Part shown: in pieces, positions 14,518 through 21,545 of the stretch
Position numbering within the stretch: the first letter of the stretch is position 1
Layout of the letters: every line of letters begins with the position of its first letter
NCBI RefSeq assembly: GCF_024460475.1
Contig: NZ_JANFYN010000038.1
Coordinates: 1 to 23,363 of the forward strand
From: Holdemanella sp. MSK.7.32
GTDB taxonomy: Bacteria > Bacillota_I > Bacilli_A > Erysipelotrichales > Erysipelotrichaceae
Reading direction: 5' to 3'
Length of the DNA: 23,363 nt
Position numbers and translations under genes: made by a program
The notes under the pieces: model-generated
Told to the model about the DNA's origin: nothing
The model's database searches: none
The model's input: the letters and a program-made list of their open reading frames with translations, nothing else

Positions 14518-15642
14518 CTTATTGTATGCGGTTTTTGCCATTTGCGCATATCCCTCATCACTTGGATGTAAGTGATCTCCACTATCAAATGCATCTTGCA
14601 TTTTATGTCCATCGCAAATATCTTTATCAAAATCAATTACGCCATCAATTTCATCCGTTGTACGAATCCATTCATTGACTTCATTACGCAAGTTCTCTCT
14701 AAAATATGCATAAGTACGCCAGCCTTCAATCGGAATCAACGTCCCAATATAGACTTTCATTCCTAATGATTTCGCGTGCTTTACATATTTTCTTAAGCCC
14801 TCAATCAATTCCTGACTTGACGGAAGATCTTGCCATGGTCTAAATTCATTCTTTTCAACACCGACTGGATGAATAATATCATTTATTCCTTGCAGAATAA
14901 TTAAAGTATCACTCCCAGCCACATGCATCTCGTGACCAAATCGATAATCTCCTTTTAATCCATATGCTTCATACTGTATACAAGAATATTGTCTTAAAAT
15001 ACGTGTACCACTAACGGCTTTTCGAACCACAGACACTTTTTTATTATTTTCCCACATTAACTTCTGTAAATAATCAGGCCAATCCTGCGAAGTAATAGAA
15101 TCACCATAACAAGTAATAACTTTATATTCTGCTTCTGTCAAAACAGCCACTTCGCTTAAGAAAAACACCCATGGCGTCTTCATGCTTGAAGCATGATCCA
15201 TAATACCTGCATGAGAAAAATCACCTTCTCCAAAATAACCCGTACTTAATGGTCCTTGTGTATATACGCCACAACGTAAATGGGTGAATTCTTTTAAATA
15301 GAAACTAATTGCAATAGTTTCTTGTTCATGCACTTTAAAATCTAATGGATCACTATAACATTGTTCTCCCACATCAAGATGAAGTCCTTTTGAACCATTA
15401 AAAGTAATATCCACAATGGATGTTGGATCTAAATCACGTCCACTAATAACTCGTCCAATTGTGATTGAATCAAAGACCACGCCTTCTTTTCCTGTAAAGT
15501 TATCTAAACAGATACGCACCTTGTCTCCTTCAAATGTAGATTTCATAGGATAGCGTAATGTAATATTTTTAGCATATTGACTTGGTTTATGTGTAACAAT
15601 CGACATTGCCTGTCCATATATTGCTTTATATTCTTTTTCCAT
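14503..15642 (-). CDS. SGNH/GDSL-type hydrolase with N-terminal beta domain
   Basis: Probably an esterase or deacetylase acting on a carbohydrate. In the C-terminal half, CYGDSIT gives the nucleophile Ser182, QGINDI supplies block III (G252 and N254), and GDHLHPSDEGY gives Asp356 and His359. The first ~170 residues carry no hydrolase motif but look beta-rich, as in two-domain GDSL esterases. No signal peptide is seen, so it probably works in the cytoplasm. It is 379 residues. The ATG has GGAGG 7 nt upstream. Confidence 0.9.
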   Translation of the reverse strand: MEKEYKAIYGQAMSIVTHKPSQYAKNITLRYPMKSTFEGDKVRICLDNFTGKEGVVFDSITIGRVISGRDLDPTSIVDITFNGSKGLHLDVGEQCYSDPLDFKVHEQETIAISFYLKEFTHLRCGVYTQGPLSTGYFGEGDFSHAGIMDHASSMKTPWVFFLSEVAVLTEAEYKVITCYGDSITSQDWPDYLQKLMWENNKKVSVVRKAVSGTRILRQYSCIQYEAYGLKGDYRFGHEMHVAGSDTLIILQGINDIIHPVGVEKNEFRPWQDLPSSQELIEGLRKYVKHAKSLGMKVYIGTLIPIEGWRTYAYFRENLRNEVNEWIRTTDEIDGVIDFDKDICDGHKMQDAFDSGDHLHPSDEGYAQMAKTAYNKMSME

Positions 15643-15709
15643 AGTTAACCTCCAAATTATTTATTATCTATTTCTACATCATTAACACTTATGTTTTTAT
15701 CCACAAATA

Positions 15710-15738
15710 ATCATACATGAAACGTTGCAAAAATCCAA
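15710..15738 (-). promoter_or_regulatory. Possible promoter of the SGNH hydrolase gene
   Basis: The minus strand has TTGGAT (15738-15733), 17 nt, then TATGAT (15715-15710). The -10 is good and the -35 only half matches. It overlaps the divergent methyltransferase promoter. Confidence 0.4.
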
Positions 15739-15754
15739 ACATATACCTTATTAT
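15725..15754 (+). promoter_or_regulatory. Possible promoter of the methyltransferase gene
   Basis: TTGCAA (15725-15730), an 18-nt spacer and TATTAT (15749-15754) are placed 26 nt before the start codon. An alternative -10 (TATATT) lies 3 nt further on with poorer spacing. Confidence 0.45.
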
Positions 15755-15779
15755 ATTAAAGAAGTCGAGGAAATAATGC

Positions 15780-16544
15780 ATGAGTAAATTAGAAAATTAT
15801 TACGGTAAATTTTGTGAAGATAAAAGATTACTATCAAGACACGGTCAAGTAGAATATACAACAAGCATGAAATACATCCATAAATATTTAAAGTCTGAAG
15901 ATCGCATATTGGATATTGGAGCCGGAACCGGCAGGTATAGCGTTGCCTTAAGTAATGAAGGATATCAAGTCGATGCGATTGAACTTGTTAAATATAATCT
16001 TGGTGTTTTAAAAGCTAAAAAAAGCAATGTGAAAGCCTATCAAGGAACTGCTTTAGATTTATCAAGATATCAAGATAACACATTTGACATCACCCTACTA
16101 TTTGGTCCCATGTACCATTTATTTAGTTATGAAGATAAATTAAAAGCATTATCCGAAGCTAAACGCGTTACAAAAAAAGATGGAATTATTTTTGTAGCTT
16201 ACGTTATGAATGAATATAGCGTTCTTGTTCATGGTTTTAGAGATGGACATATCAAAGAATCATTAGCAGCAAAAAAACTCGATGAAACATTTCAAACACA
16301 AACAAATATAGATGATTTATATAGTTACATTCGTCTAGATACAATCAATCAATTAAATGAAGATGTTGGTTTAGAACGAATCCAAATTATTGCCGCTGAT
16401 GGCCCAAGTGATTATATGCGCCCAATTTTAAATAAGATGGATGATGAAACATTTGAATTGTTCATCAAATATCATCTTGCCACTTGTGAAAGACAAGAGC
16501 TAATTGGTGCAAGTTCACATACAATAGATATACTAAAAAAATAA
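15780..16544 (+). CDS. Class I SAM-dependent methyltransferase
   Basis: A methyltransferase of the Methyltransf_11/25 type. Motif I ILDIGAGTG is at 43-51, the acidic ribose-binding residue E68 follows, and TFDITLLFGPMYHLF covers motif IV. The C-terminal part (about 170-254) is helical and probably sets substrate choice, which cannot be read from the sequence. It is 254 residues. It starts at ATG with GAGG 9 nt upstream; another ATG 4 nt earlier is out of frame. It stands alone on the plus strand between minus-strand genes and ends in a shared terminator with azlD. Confidence 0.88.
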   Translation: MSKLENYYGKFCEDKRLLSRHGQVEYTTSMKYIHKYLKSEDRILDIGAGTGRYSVALSNEGYQVDAIELVKYNLGVLKAKKSNVKAYQGTALDLSRYQDNTFDITLLFGPMYHLFSYEDKLKALSEAKRVTKKDGIIFVAYVMNEYSVLVHGFRDGHIKESLAAKKLDETFQTQTNIDDLYSYIRLDTINQLNEDVGLERIQIIAADGPSDYMRPILNKMDDETFELFIKYHLATCERQELIGASSHTIDILKK

Positions 16545-16570
16545 TGTCACTTTTGTGGCATTATTTTCAT
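16536..16570. terminator. Bidirectional terminator between methyltransferase and azlD
   Basis: AATAATGTCAC (16540-16550) and GTGGCATTATT (16555-16565) form an 11-bp stem with one G-U pair and a TTTT loop. The minus-strand transcript continues into TTTTTTT, an excellent tail for azlD. The plus-strand transcript has a shorter TTTTC tail. The methyltransferase stop codon lies in the left arm. Confidence 0.85.
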
Positions 16571-16869
16571 ATTATATATTCCATTGTTAAAACGATTAAA
16601 CAACATGCAATGGATACTTGAAATAAGCCTTTATCTTTCCAAGCCAACATAATTCCAACTATTAGCGCTGCAAGTCCTGCTAACTGAGAATTAGTTTCAT
16701 ATAATATAGTAGGAAAAGTCATCACAGCCAAAGTCACATACGGAACATAATATAGAAATGACTGAACATATATATTGGTAATAGGTTTATTAAAAAGCGT
16801 TAACGGCAAGACACGAATCAAATATGTGACAACCGCCATTGTAGCTACATACATCATTGGATTAGACAT
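16567..16869 (-). CDS. azlD: AzlD-family branched-chain amino acid export subunit
   Basis: Small membrane partner of AzlC in export of branched-chain amino acids or their analogues (B. subtilis azlCD gives 4-azaleucine resistance). It has 100 residues with about four hydrophobic segments and the family's TYLIRVLPLTLF motif near 15-26, followed by YVPYVTLAVMTFP. It starts inside the end of azlC (8-nt overlap) with AAGGAAG just upstream, so the two are coupled. Confidence 0.9.
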   Translation of the reverse strand: MSNPMMYVATMAVVTYLIRVLPLTLFNKPITNIYVQSFLYYVPYVTLAVMTFPTILYETNSQLAGLAALIVGIMLAWKDKGLFQVSIACCLIVLTMEYII

Positions 16870-17548
16870 TTTCTTCCTTCTTTCTAGGTTTTATAATGGC
16901 CGCTGCCATTGAAATTATGATTGTTAATAAAATGGTTCTTGTTCCACCTGAGATTGGCACATCCTTACAAATGTAACTCAATAAGAAGCTTATAATAATG
17001 AGTAGTCCAATCACACGATCTTTTTTTGCCTGAGGAATAATAATAGCCAAAAACATACCGTATAACGCAACACTTAAACTCGCTACAATTTTTGTAGGAA
17101 GACTATTTCCGGCCATAATTCCTAACGCAGTTCCGAATGCCCAACATGGAAGTGCCACCAAATATGTACCATATATATATTTATGATTCACTTTCCCTTC
17201 GTGATTGATTGCCAAGCCAAATAATTCATCTGTTAAATCAAAACCAATACACATCCTGTGAAGCAGATTCGTTTTTTCTTCGATTTTTTGGCTTAGCGCA
17301 AAGCTCATTAAGAAATAGCGAGCATTACTGACTAAAGTCATGATAACCATCTGAATGAAAGTACCATGAGTACTAATCATTAAAAAGACCGCATATTCTC
17401 CTGCCGATGCATTTATGAATAGGCTAGTCAAAAAGCCTTGTATCGGTGATAAACCTACATTTTTTGCGATGATTCCAAGTGAAAAGGAAACTGCAAAGTA
17501 TCCTAGTCCAACTGGAATACTATCTTTGATTCCTTTTTTAAACTCCAT
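16862..17548 (-). CDS. azlC: AzlC-family branched-chain amino acid exporter
   Basis: Large subunit of the AzlCD permease in the plasma membrane. Hallmarks are PVGLGYFAVSFSLGI near the N-terminus, FINASAGEYAV and SNARYFLMSFAL, followed by further hydrophobic helices and a basic C-terminus (KPRKKEENV). The frame opens at 17572, but that ATG lies inside the predicted -10 and has no ribosome binding site. The ATG at 17548 has GGGAG 7 nt upstream and starts MEFKKGIKDSIPVG, giving 228 residues. The gene is transcribed divergently from a LysR-type regulator, a common azlCD arrangement. Confidence 0.92.
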   Translation of the reverse strand: MEFKKGIKDSIPVGLGYFAVSFSLGIIAKNVGLSPIQGFLTSLFINASAGEYAVFLMISTHGTFIQMVIMTLVSNARYFLMSFALSQKIEEKTNLLHRMCIGFDLTDELFGLAINHEGKVNHKYIYGTYLVALPCWAFGTALGIMAGNSLPTKIVASLSVALYGMFLAIIIPQAKKDRVIGLLIIISFLLSYICKDVPISGGTRTILLTIIISMAAAIIKPRKKEENV

Positions 17549-17570
17549 AATCTCACTCCCATTTTTTTGC

Positions 17571-17599
17571 ATTATAAGGACTGTATTGTTATTTGTAAA
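17571..17599 (-). promoter_or_regulatory. Promoter of azlCD
   Basis: The minus strand reads TTTACA (17599-17594), exactly 17 nt, then TATAAT (17576-17571), a near-consensus sigma-A promoter. Transcription would start near 17564, 16 nt before the chosen azlC ATG. Confidence 0.8.
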
Positions 17600-17614
17600 T
17601 CAAATATTTATAAT
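17586..17614 (+). promoter_or_regulatory. Promoter of the LysR-type regulator
   Basis: TTGTTA (17586-17591), a 17-nt spacer and a perfect TATAAT (17609-17614) drive the regulator gene. Its -35 region lies within the azlC promoter, so binding of polymerase or regulator at one will affect the other. Confidence 0.75.
17591..17605. promoter_or_regulatory. Candidate LysR-type operator
   Basis: ATTTG-TAAAT-CAAAT is an inverted repeat with 5-bp arms that fits the LysR T-N11-A pattern. It covers the azlC -35 and lies in the spacer of the regulator's own promoter, the classic position for autorepression and inducer-dependent control of the divergent gene. Confidence 0.55.
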
Positions 17615-17639
17615 ACTTCCATAAGGAAATGTGATAGAT

Positions 17640-18539
17640 ATGAATCTAACAAAATATGATATTTTTTTCAAAGTATTAGAAACAAAAACAATTAGTCAAG
17701 CTGCTAAAGATCTTGGCTATTCACAAAGTGCAGTTTCTCAAACAATAAAATCTTTAGAAGAAGAATTAGAAACCACTTTATTCATTCGACAAAAAAGTGG
17801 TGTCATTCTTAGTAAAGATGGACTTGCATATCTTCCCTATTTAAAATCTGTTCAGGCAAGTCTTGATAATCTTCGTACTAAAAAGCAGGAAATGAAAGGG
17901 TTGGACCAAGTCACATTAAGAATTGGTACATTCACAAGTGTATCTCGACATCTTTTGCCTTCATTAATGGAAGAATTCATTGAAATGTATCCAAACATAC
18001 AATTTGAACTGTATCAAAGTGAATATACAAATATTGAACAACAATTATTAGAAGGAAGTCTTGATTTAGGATTCACTTGTATTGATGCCATCCATCGAGT
18101 TCAATATCAAGAATTGTATTATGATGAAATGTTTGCATTGGTGCCACAAAGTCATGTGTTAGCTAATTATGAAGTATTAAGTATGAAACAAATCGCAAAA
18201 TATCCTTTTATTCAATTGGATGAGTGAGAATATTCTTTACCAATAAAAACATTTCAAAATCTAGGATTACACGTACAGATTAAACACAAAGTATATGATG
18301 ACTTTACTATTTTAGCTATGATTCGTCAGAACTTAGGTATTTCCATACTTTATCAAAATGCTTTAAGTGATTATGACGATTTGTGTTTGATTCCAATACA
18401 AGAAAATCTATTCCGTCATGTTGGCATTGCCTATAATAATTACGATACTTTATCTTATGCAGGTAAGACATTTCTAGATTTCATTCTTAGAAAGACACCA
18501 GAAATTCTTAAAAATAAGGATAGTTTTCATATTATATAG
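17640..18539 (+). pseudogene. LysR-family regulator gene interrupted by TGA
   Basis: A 299-residue LysR-type regulator would be read from the ATG at 17640 (AAGGAA 11 nt upstream; the GTG at 17631 is too close to it). The N-terminal winged helix-turn-helix (TISQAAKDLGYSQSAVSQTIK) is intact. The effector domain begins LRIGTFTSVSRHLLP. A single in-frame TGA at 18225-18227 splits FIQLDE from EYSLPIKTF, after which the same frame continues with full similarity to the 18539 end. The family usually has Gly there, so a GGA to TGA change is a simple explanation. The truncated product would keep DNA binding and about half of the effector domain. Confidence 0.85.
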
Positions 18540-18567
18540 ATTTAACATAATTTTTATACTGTTAAGG

Positions 18568-18596
18568 TTGACTCACTTACTAATTTATATTATTCT
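18568..18596 (+). promoter_or_regulatory. Promoter of the M-box/mgtE transcript
   Basis: TTGACT (18568-18573), 17 nt, then TATTCT (18591-18596). The -35 is near consensus and the -10 moderate. Transcription would start near 18603, just before the riboswitch. Confidence 0.6.
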
Positions 18597-18613
18597 TTTC
18601 ACGTACATAAAGA

Positions 18614-18775
18614 TATACGGTAGGTGAGGTTACCGCAGGGATTTGGATTTCCTAAGATTACTGCCGCAAAGTTGTGGAGACACGACTCGTTGGTCAGCAG
18701 GCTAAGTCGCAAAGGCTTGGCTTAATGTAATTAATATGCCCTGTGATACTAAAGCTTGAACGGTGATACTTAGGT
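18614..18775 (+). ncRNA. M-box (ykoK leader) Mg2+ riboswitch
   Basis: Conserved M-box blocks occur in order: GGTAGGTGAGG, an ACTGCCGCAAA block, GTGGAGACACGAC, TTGGTCAGCAG, and the 3' segment ATGCCCTGTG...ACTAAAGC. In B. subtilis this RNA senses Mg2+ and terminates transcription when Mg2+ is plentiful. Here it stands directly upstream of a terminator and mgtE, the expected target. Boundaries are approximate because I aligned it from memory of the ykoK leader. Confidence 0.92.
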
Positions 18776-18780
18776 TAATG

Positions 18781-18812
18781 ACGTCATTGTTTAGGCAATG
18801 GCGTTTTCTTTA
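18781..18812 (+). terminator. Riboswitch-controlled intrinsic terminator
   Basis: ACGTCATTG (18781-18789) pairs with CAATGGCGT (18796-18804), with one G-U pair and a 6-nt loop, followed by TTTTCTTT. It is the expression platform of the M-box. It ends 20 nt before the first start codon downstream. Confidence 0.85.
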
Positions 18813-18832
18813 TATAAGGAGGTGAGGCTTGT

Positions 18833-19048
18833 ATGTGTACGGATCCGGATGGGAATAGTTTGAATTATTTAAAGAAAGCAGAGGTACATAATTATGATGA
18901 ACAAAGAAGAATTCATTCAATTACTACAAGACAAAAAATACAAAACTGCACAAAATATACTTTCCGAAATGAACGATATGGATACAGCTGCCTTTTTAGA
19001 AGAGTTAGATGCGAAAGAATGTGCTTTGGCATTCCGTTTAATTTCTAA
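18833..19048 (+). CDS. Candidate upstream ORF overlapping mgtE
   Basis: A 71-codon frame starts at an ATG with AAGGAGGT exactly 9 nt upstream, a better ribosome binding site than that of mgtE itself. It begins MCTDPDGNSLNYLKKAEVHN and runs 155 nt into mgtE in another frame. Past the overlap its composition is simply that of an mgtE shadow, so only the first ~20 codons look independent. It might be a leader peptide that controls mgtE translation, or a chance frame behind a relic binding site. No similarity to a known protein is recognised. Confidence 0.4.
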   Translation: MCTDPDGNSLNYLKKAEVHNYDEQRRIHSITTRQKIQNCTKYTFRNERYGYSCLFRRVRCERMCFGIPFNF

Positions 19049-20234
19049 AGAAAAAGCTGCCAATGTATTCTCATGCATGAGTTCGAAGATGCAGACATAT
19101 CTGGTAGACATGTTTTCAGAAACTGAATTAAAAGAACTATTAGATGATCTTTATATGGATGATACAGTAGATATGTTAGAGGATCTACCGGCAAACTTAG
19201 TAACGCGTATTTTGAAAAACTTAGATTCAAATAAGCGTTCAACCATCAACAAACTTTTAAAATATCCTGAAGACAGTGCCGGTTCCATCATGACAACTGA
19301 ATATGTCACATTGAAAAAAACAATGACTGTAAAACAGGCCATGAACCATATTAAAGAGATTGGTATCCATAAGGAGACAATTTATACTTGTTATGTCACT
19401 GAAAATAAAAGATTGATGGGTATTGTGACAGCTAAAAGCTTAATGACGAGTGATGATGATGAAAATATCACAAATCTAATGAATACGAACATTATTTCTG
19501 TACACACTCATACAGATCAGGAGCAGGTTGCTCACTTATTTAGAAAATATGACTTGATTGCGATGCCCGTACTTGATAGTGATGGATGTCTTGTCGGTAT
19601 TGTTACATTTGACGATGCCATGGATGTTATGGTTGATGAAACCAACGAAGATATTTCTCGTATGGCTGCCATGGAACCCAATGAAAAAACATATTTTGAA
19701 ACTACGGTTTGGCAACAGGCAAAACACCGTATTTTATGGTTACTCGTTTTGATGTTTTCTGCCACAATCACCGGAAGCATTATTACTCGATATGAAAATG
19801 CCTTTAGCGCTGTACCATTACTTGTATCCTTTATTCCAATGTTGATGGATACAGGTGGAAACTGTGGATCACAGAGTTCAACTTTGATTATTCGTGGTTT
19901 AGCTTTGGGAGAAATTCATTTTAAAGAAATTTTTAAAGTTATGTTTAAAGAATTTAGAATTTCACTTGTTGTTGGATTTATTTTAGCTGCAGCTAATGGT
20001 TTACGTATTTTCATTCAATACCAAAACTTTAATATCGCAATCGTTGTTGCTCTTTCATTAATGGTTGTCGTCATTATCGCCAAATTAATTGGTTGTATTC
20101 TTCCATTATTTGCAAATAAGATTGGTGTAGATCCAGCTATTATGGCCAGTCCATTAATCACAACAATTGTGGATACTTGCTCTATTCTAGTTTATTTCAA
20201 TATTGCAGTACATGTTTTTAATATCGTAGTTTAA
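18894..20234 (+). CDS. mgtE: Magnesium transporter MgtE
   Basis: Mg2+-gated Mg2+ channel of the plasma membrane. In the 446-residue protein the MgtE N domain (about 20-125) is followed by YPEDSAGSIMTTEYV, two CBS domains (about 130-250), a plug helix, and five membrane helices from about 280. MDTGGNCGSQSSTLIIRGLALGEI is the family signature, and Asp427 in TTIVDT corresponds to the pore Asp432 of Thermus MgtE. AGAGG lies 9 nt before the first of two adjacent ATGs. It is controlled by the M-box upstream and perhaps by the upstream ORF. A terminator follows at once. Confidence 0.96.
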   Translation: MMNKEEFIQLLQDKKYKTAQNILSEMNDMDTAAFLEELDAKECALAFRLISKEKAANVFSCMSSKMQTYLVDMFSETELKELLDDLYMDDTVDMLEDLPANLVTRILKNLDSNKRSTINKLLKYPEDSAGSIMTTEYVTLKKTMTVKQAMNHIKEIGIHKETIYTCYVTENKRLMGIVTAKSLMTSDDDENITNLMNTNIISVHTHTDQEQVAHLFRKYDLIAMPVLDSDGCLVGIVTFDDAMDVMVDETNEDISRMAAMEPNEKTYFETTVWQQAKHRILWLLVLMFSATITGSIITRYENAFSAVPLLVSFIPMLMDTGGNCGSQSSTLIIRGLALGEIHFKEIFKVMFKEFRISLVVGFILAAANGLRIFIQYQNFNIAIVVALSLMVVVIIAKLIGCILPLFANKIGVDPAIMASPLITTIVDTCSILVYFNIAVHVFNIVV

Positions 20235-20258
20235 GAGATGAGAAATCATCTCTTTTTT
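20233..20258 (+). terminator. Intrinsic terminator of mgtE
   Basis: AAGAGATGA (20233-20241), loop GAAA and TCATCTCTT (20246-20254) form a 9-bp stem with a GNRA tetraloop, followed by TTTT. It begins in the mgtE stop codon. Confidence 0.9.
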
Positions 20259-20267
20259 CATAGCACG

Positions 20268-20297
20268 AAAAAAAGAACCTCAATTGAGATTCTTTTA
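20268..20297 (-). terminator. Intrinsic terminator of pta
   Basis: On the minus strand, AAAAGAATCTC, loop AATT and GAGGTTCTTTT form an 11-bp stem (one G-U) followed by a further TTT. It lies 23 nt past the pta stop, back to back with the mgtE terminator, which insulates the two convergent genes. Confidence 0.88.
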
Positions 20298-20319
20298 TCG
20301 AAAAATATAATTATTTAAA

Positions 20320-21291
20320 TTAGATATCCATATCTTTTTGAGCAGCAGTTACAATTGCCATCTTGTAGATTTCGTCTGAAGTACATCCACGAGATAAGTC
20401 ATTGATTGGTGCGTTCAATCCTTGTAAGATTGGTCCAACTGCTTCATATCCACCTAAACGAGCAGCAATCTTGTATCCAATATTTCCACTTGACAAGTTA
20501 GGGAAGATAAAAGTATTTGCATGTCCAGCAACTTTTGAATTAGGAGCTTTTAAACGAGCAACTTCTTCACTTACTGCACAGTCAAATTGCATTTCTCCAT
20601 CAATATCGAAATCAGCAATACGACGCAAACGATCACTTGCTTCAGTCATCTTAGCAACACATTCGCCTTTTGCACTACCCATTGTTGAATATGATAATAA
20701 TGCAACTTTTGGTTCTACACCAAATTGACGAGCTGACTTAGCTGTTTGCATTGTGATTTCTACTAAATCATCTGTGTTAGGGTTGATGTTAATTGAGCAG
20801 TCACCCATAATCAATTGAGATTCTTCTTTAATTAAAATGAAGCAAGAAGAAACTAATTTGTTTCCTGGAGCTGCTTTTACTAATTGTAATGCAGGACGTA
20901 CAGTATCCGCTGTAGAATATGTAGCACCACCTAATAATCCATCAGCATATCCCATTTGAACTAACATAGTTCCAAAATAGTTTGTGCTCTTCAATGCTTT
21001 ACGAACTTTTTCTTCGTCCATTTTACCACGACGTAACTCAACCATTTTACGAACCATTTCATCCATATGTTCGAAATTATTTGGATCGATTTGTTCGATT
21101 CCTTCAACATTTAAACTGTTCTTTTGTGCACAACCAGCGATTTCTTCTGGAGTTCCTAATAATACTGGACAAACAACATCATTATTTTTCAAATCAATAG
21201 CTGCCTTTTGTACACGTGGATCCCAACCTTCGGTAAATACGATTCGTACTCCCTTTCCTTGGACCTTTTTTTCTAATTCATCAATAATCAT
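20320..21291 (-). CDS. pta: Phosphate acetyltransferase
   Basis: Converts acetyl-CoA and phosphate to acetyl phosphate and CoA in the cytoplasm, the first step of the Pta-Ack route that yields ATP and acetate in fermenters. It is 323 residues, the short Gram-positive form without the DRTGG-like N-terminal domain. Landmarks are VFTEGWDPRVQKAA, DGLLGGATYSTADTVRPAL, LLSYSTMGSAKGE, HANTFIFPNLSSGNIGYK and GPILQGLNAPINDLSRGC, all typical of the active site. AGAGG precedes the ATG. No ackA is nearby. Confidence 0.96.
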   Translation of the reverse strand: MIIDELEKKVQGKGVRIVFTEGWDPRVQKAAIDLKNNDVVCPVLLGTPEEIAGCAQKNSLNVEGIEQIDPNNFEHMDEMVRKMVELRRGKMDEEKVRKALKSTNYFGTMLVQMGYADGLLGGATYSTADTVRPALQLVKAAPGNKLVSSCFILIKEESQLIMGDCSININPNTDDLVEITMQTAKSARQFGVEPKVALLSYSTMGSAKGECVAKMTEASDRLRRIADFDIDGEMQFDCAVSEEVARLKAPNSKVAGHANTFIFPNLSSGNIGYKIAARLGGYEAVGPILQGLNAPINDLSRGCTSDEIYKMAIVTAAQKDMDI

Positions 21292-21317
21292 AACTTTAAC
21301 TACCTCTTTTCTATCAA

Positions 21318-21323
21318 AGTATA
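21318..21323 (-). promoter_or_regulatory. Possible -10 of the pta promoter
   Basis: TATACT on the minus strand lies 27 nt before the pta start. No convincing -35 is seen at 16-18 nt spacing; TTGTGG is 20 nt away. Weak call. Confidence 0.3.
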
Positions 21324-21441
21324 GTCCAAAAATGCTTTATTTACCACAAAAACAATGTGAACTTTTTCTCATAGTTTATTCATAAAATGTGTGTACGTTA
21401 AACAACATATTGTTCATATTATATATACATTATGTATAAAA

Positions 21442-21511
21442 TGTAATTATTTTACACACAAATGTAAAATAATGTAAATTATGCTTGCATTTTTCATTGT
21501 AAAGTTTTACA
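21442..21511. promoter_or_regulatory. Cluster of TGTAAA/TTTACA half-sites
   Basis: Two dyads bracket the cluster: TGTAA-TTATT-TTACA (21442-21456) and TGTAAA-GT-TTTACA (21498-21511). Two direct TGTAAA copies lie between them at 21463 and 21473, exactly 10 bp apart. The downstream dyad overlaps the predicted -10 of the binding-protein gene, suggesting repression. The regulator is not identified; the pattern is near but not equal to a TnrA/GlnR box. Confidence 0.5.
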
Positions 21512-21513
21512 CT
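21485..21513 (+). promoter_or_regulatory. Promoter of the oligopeptide-binding protein gene
   Basis: TTGCAT (21485-21490), 17 nt, then TACACT (21508-21513). Both boxes match the consensus at four of six positions. It is placed 33 nt before the start codon and within the half-site cluster. Confidence 0.5.
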
Positions 21514-21545
21514 AGTGACATCACAAGAAGGGATAGGTGCAAATT

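Noticed and set aside
17549..17572. Longer azlC start at 17572
   Set aside because: That ATG overlaps the predicted -10 box, has no ribosome binding site and would lie upstream of the transcription start.
17640..18539. UGA read as Trp, Gly or selenocysteine in the LysR-type gene
   Set aside because: TGA is a normal stop in the lysozyme and oxidoreductase genes here, Trp is encoded by TGG, and no SECIS-like hairpin or selenoprotein context is visible. A nonsense mutation is simpler.
20982..21385. Plus-strand frames of 72 and 133 codons over pta
   Set aside because: They are shadows of the well-conserved pta gene and lack binding sites and family resemblance.
21442..21458. TnrA/GlnR box (TGTNAN7TNACA) upstream of the binding-protein gene
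   Set aside because: The 17-nt match fails at the conserved T before the final NACA, and the other dyads have different spacing.
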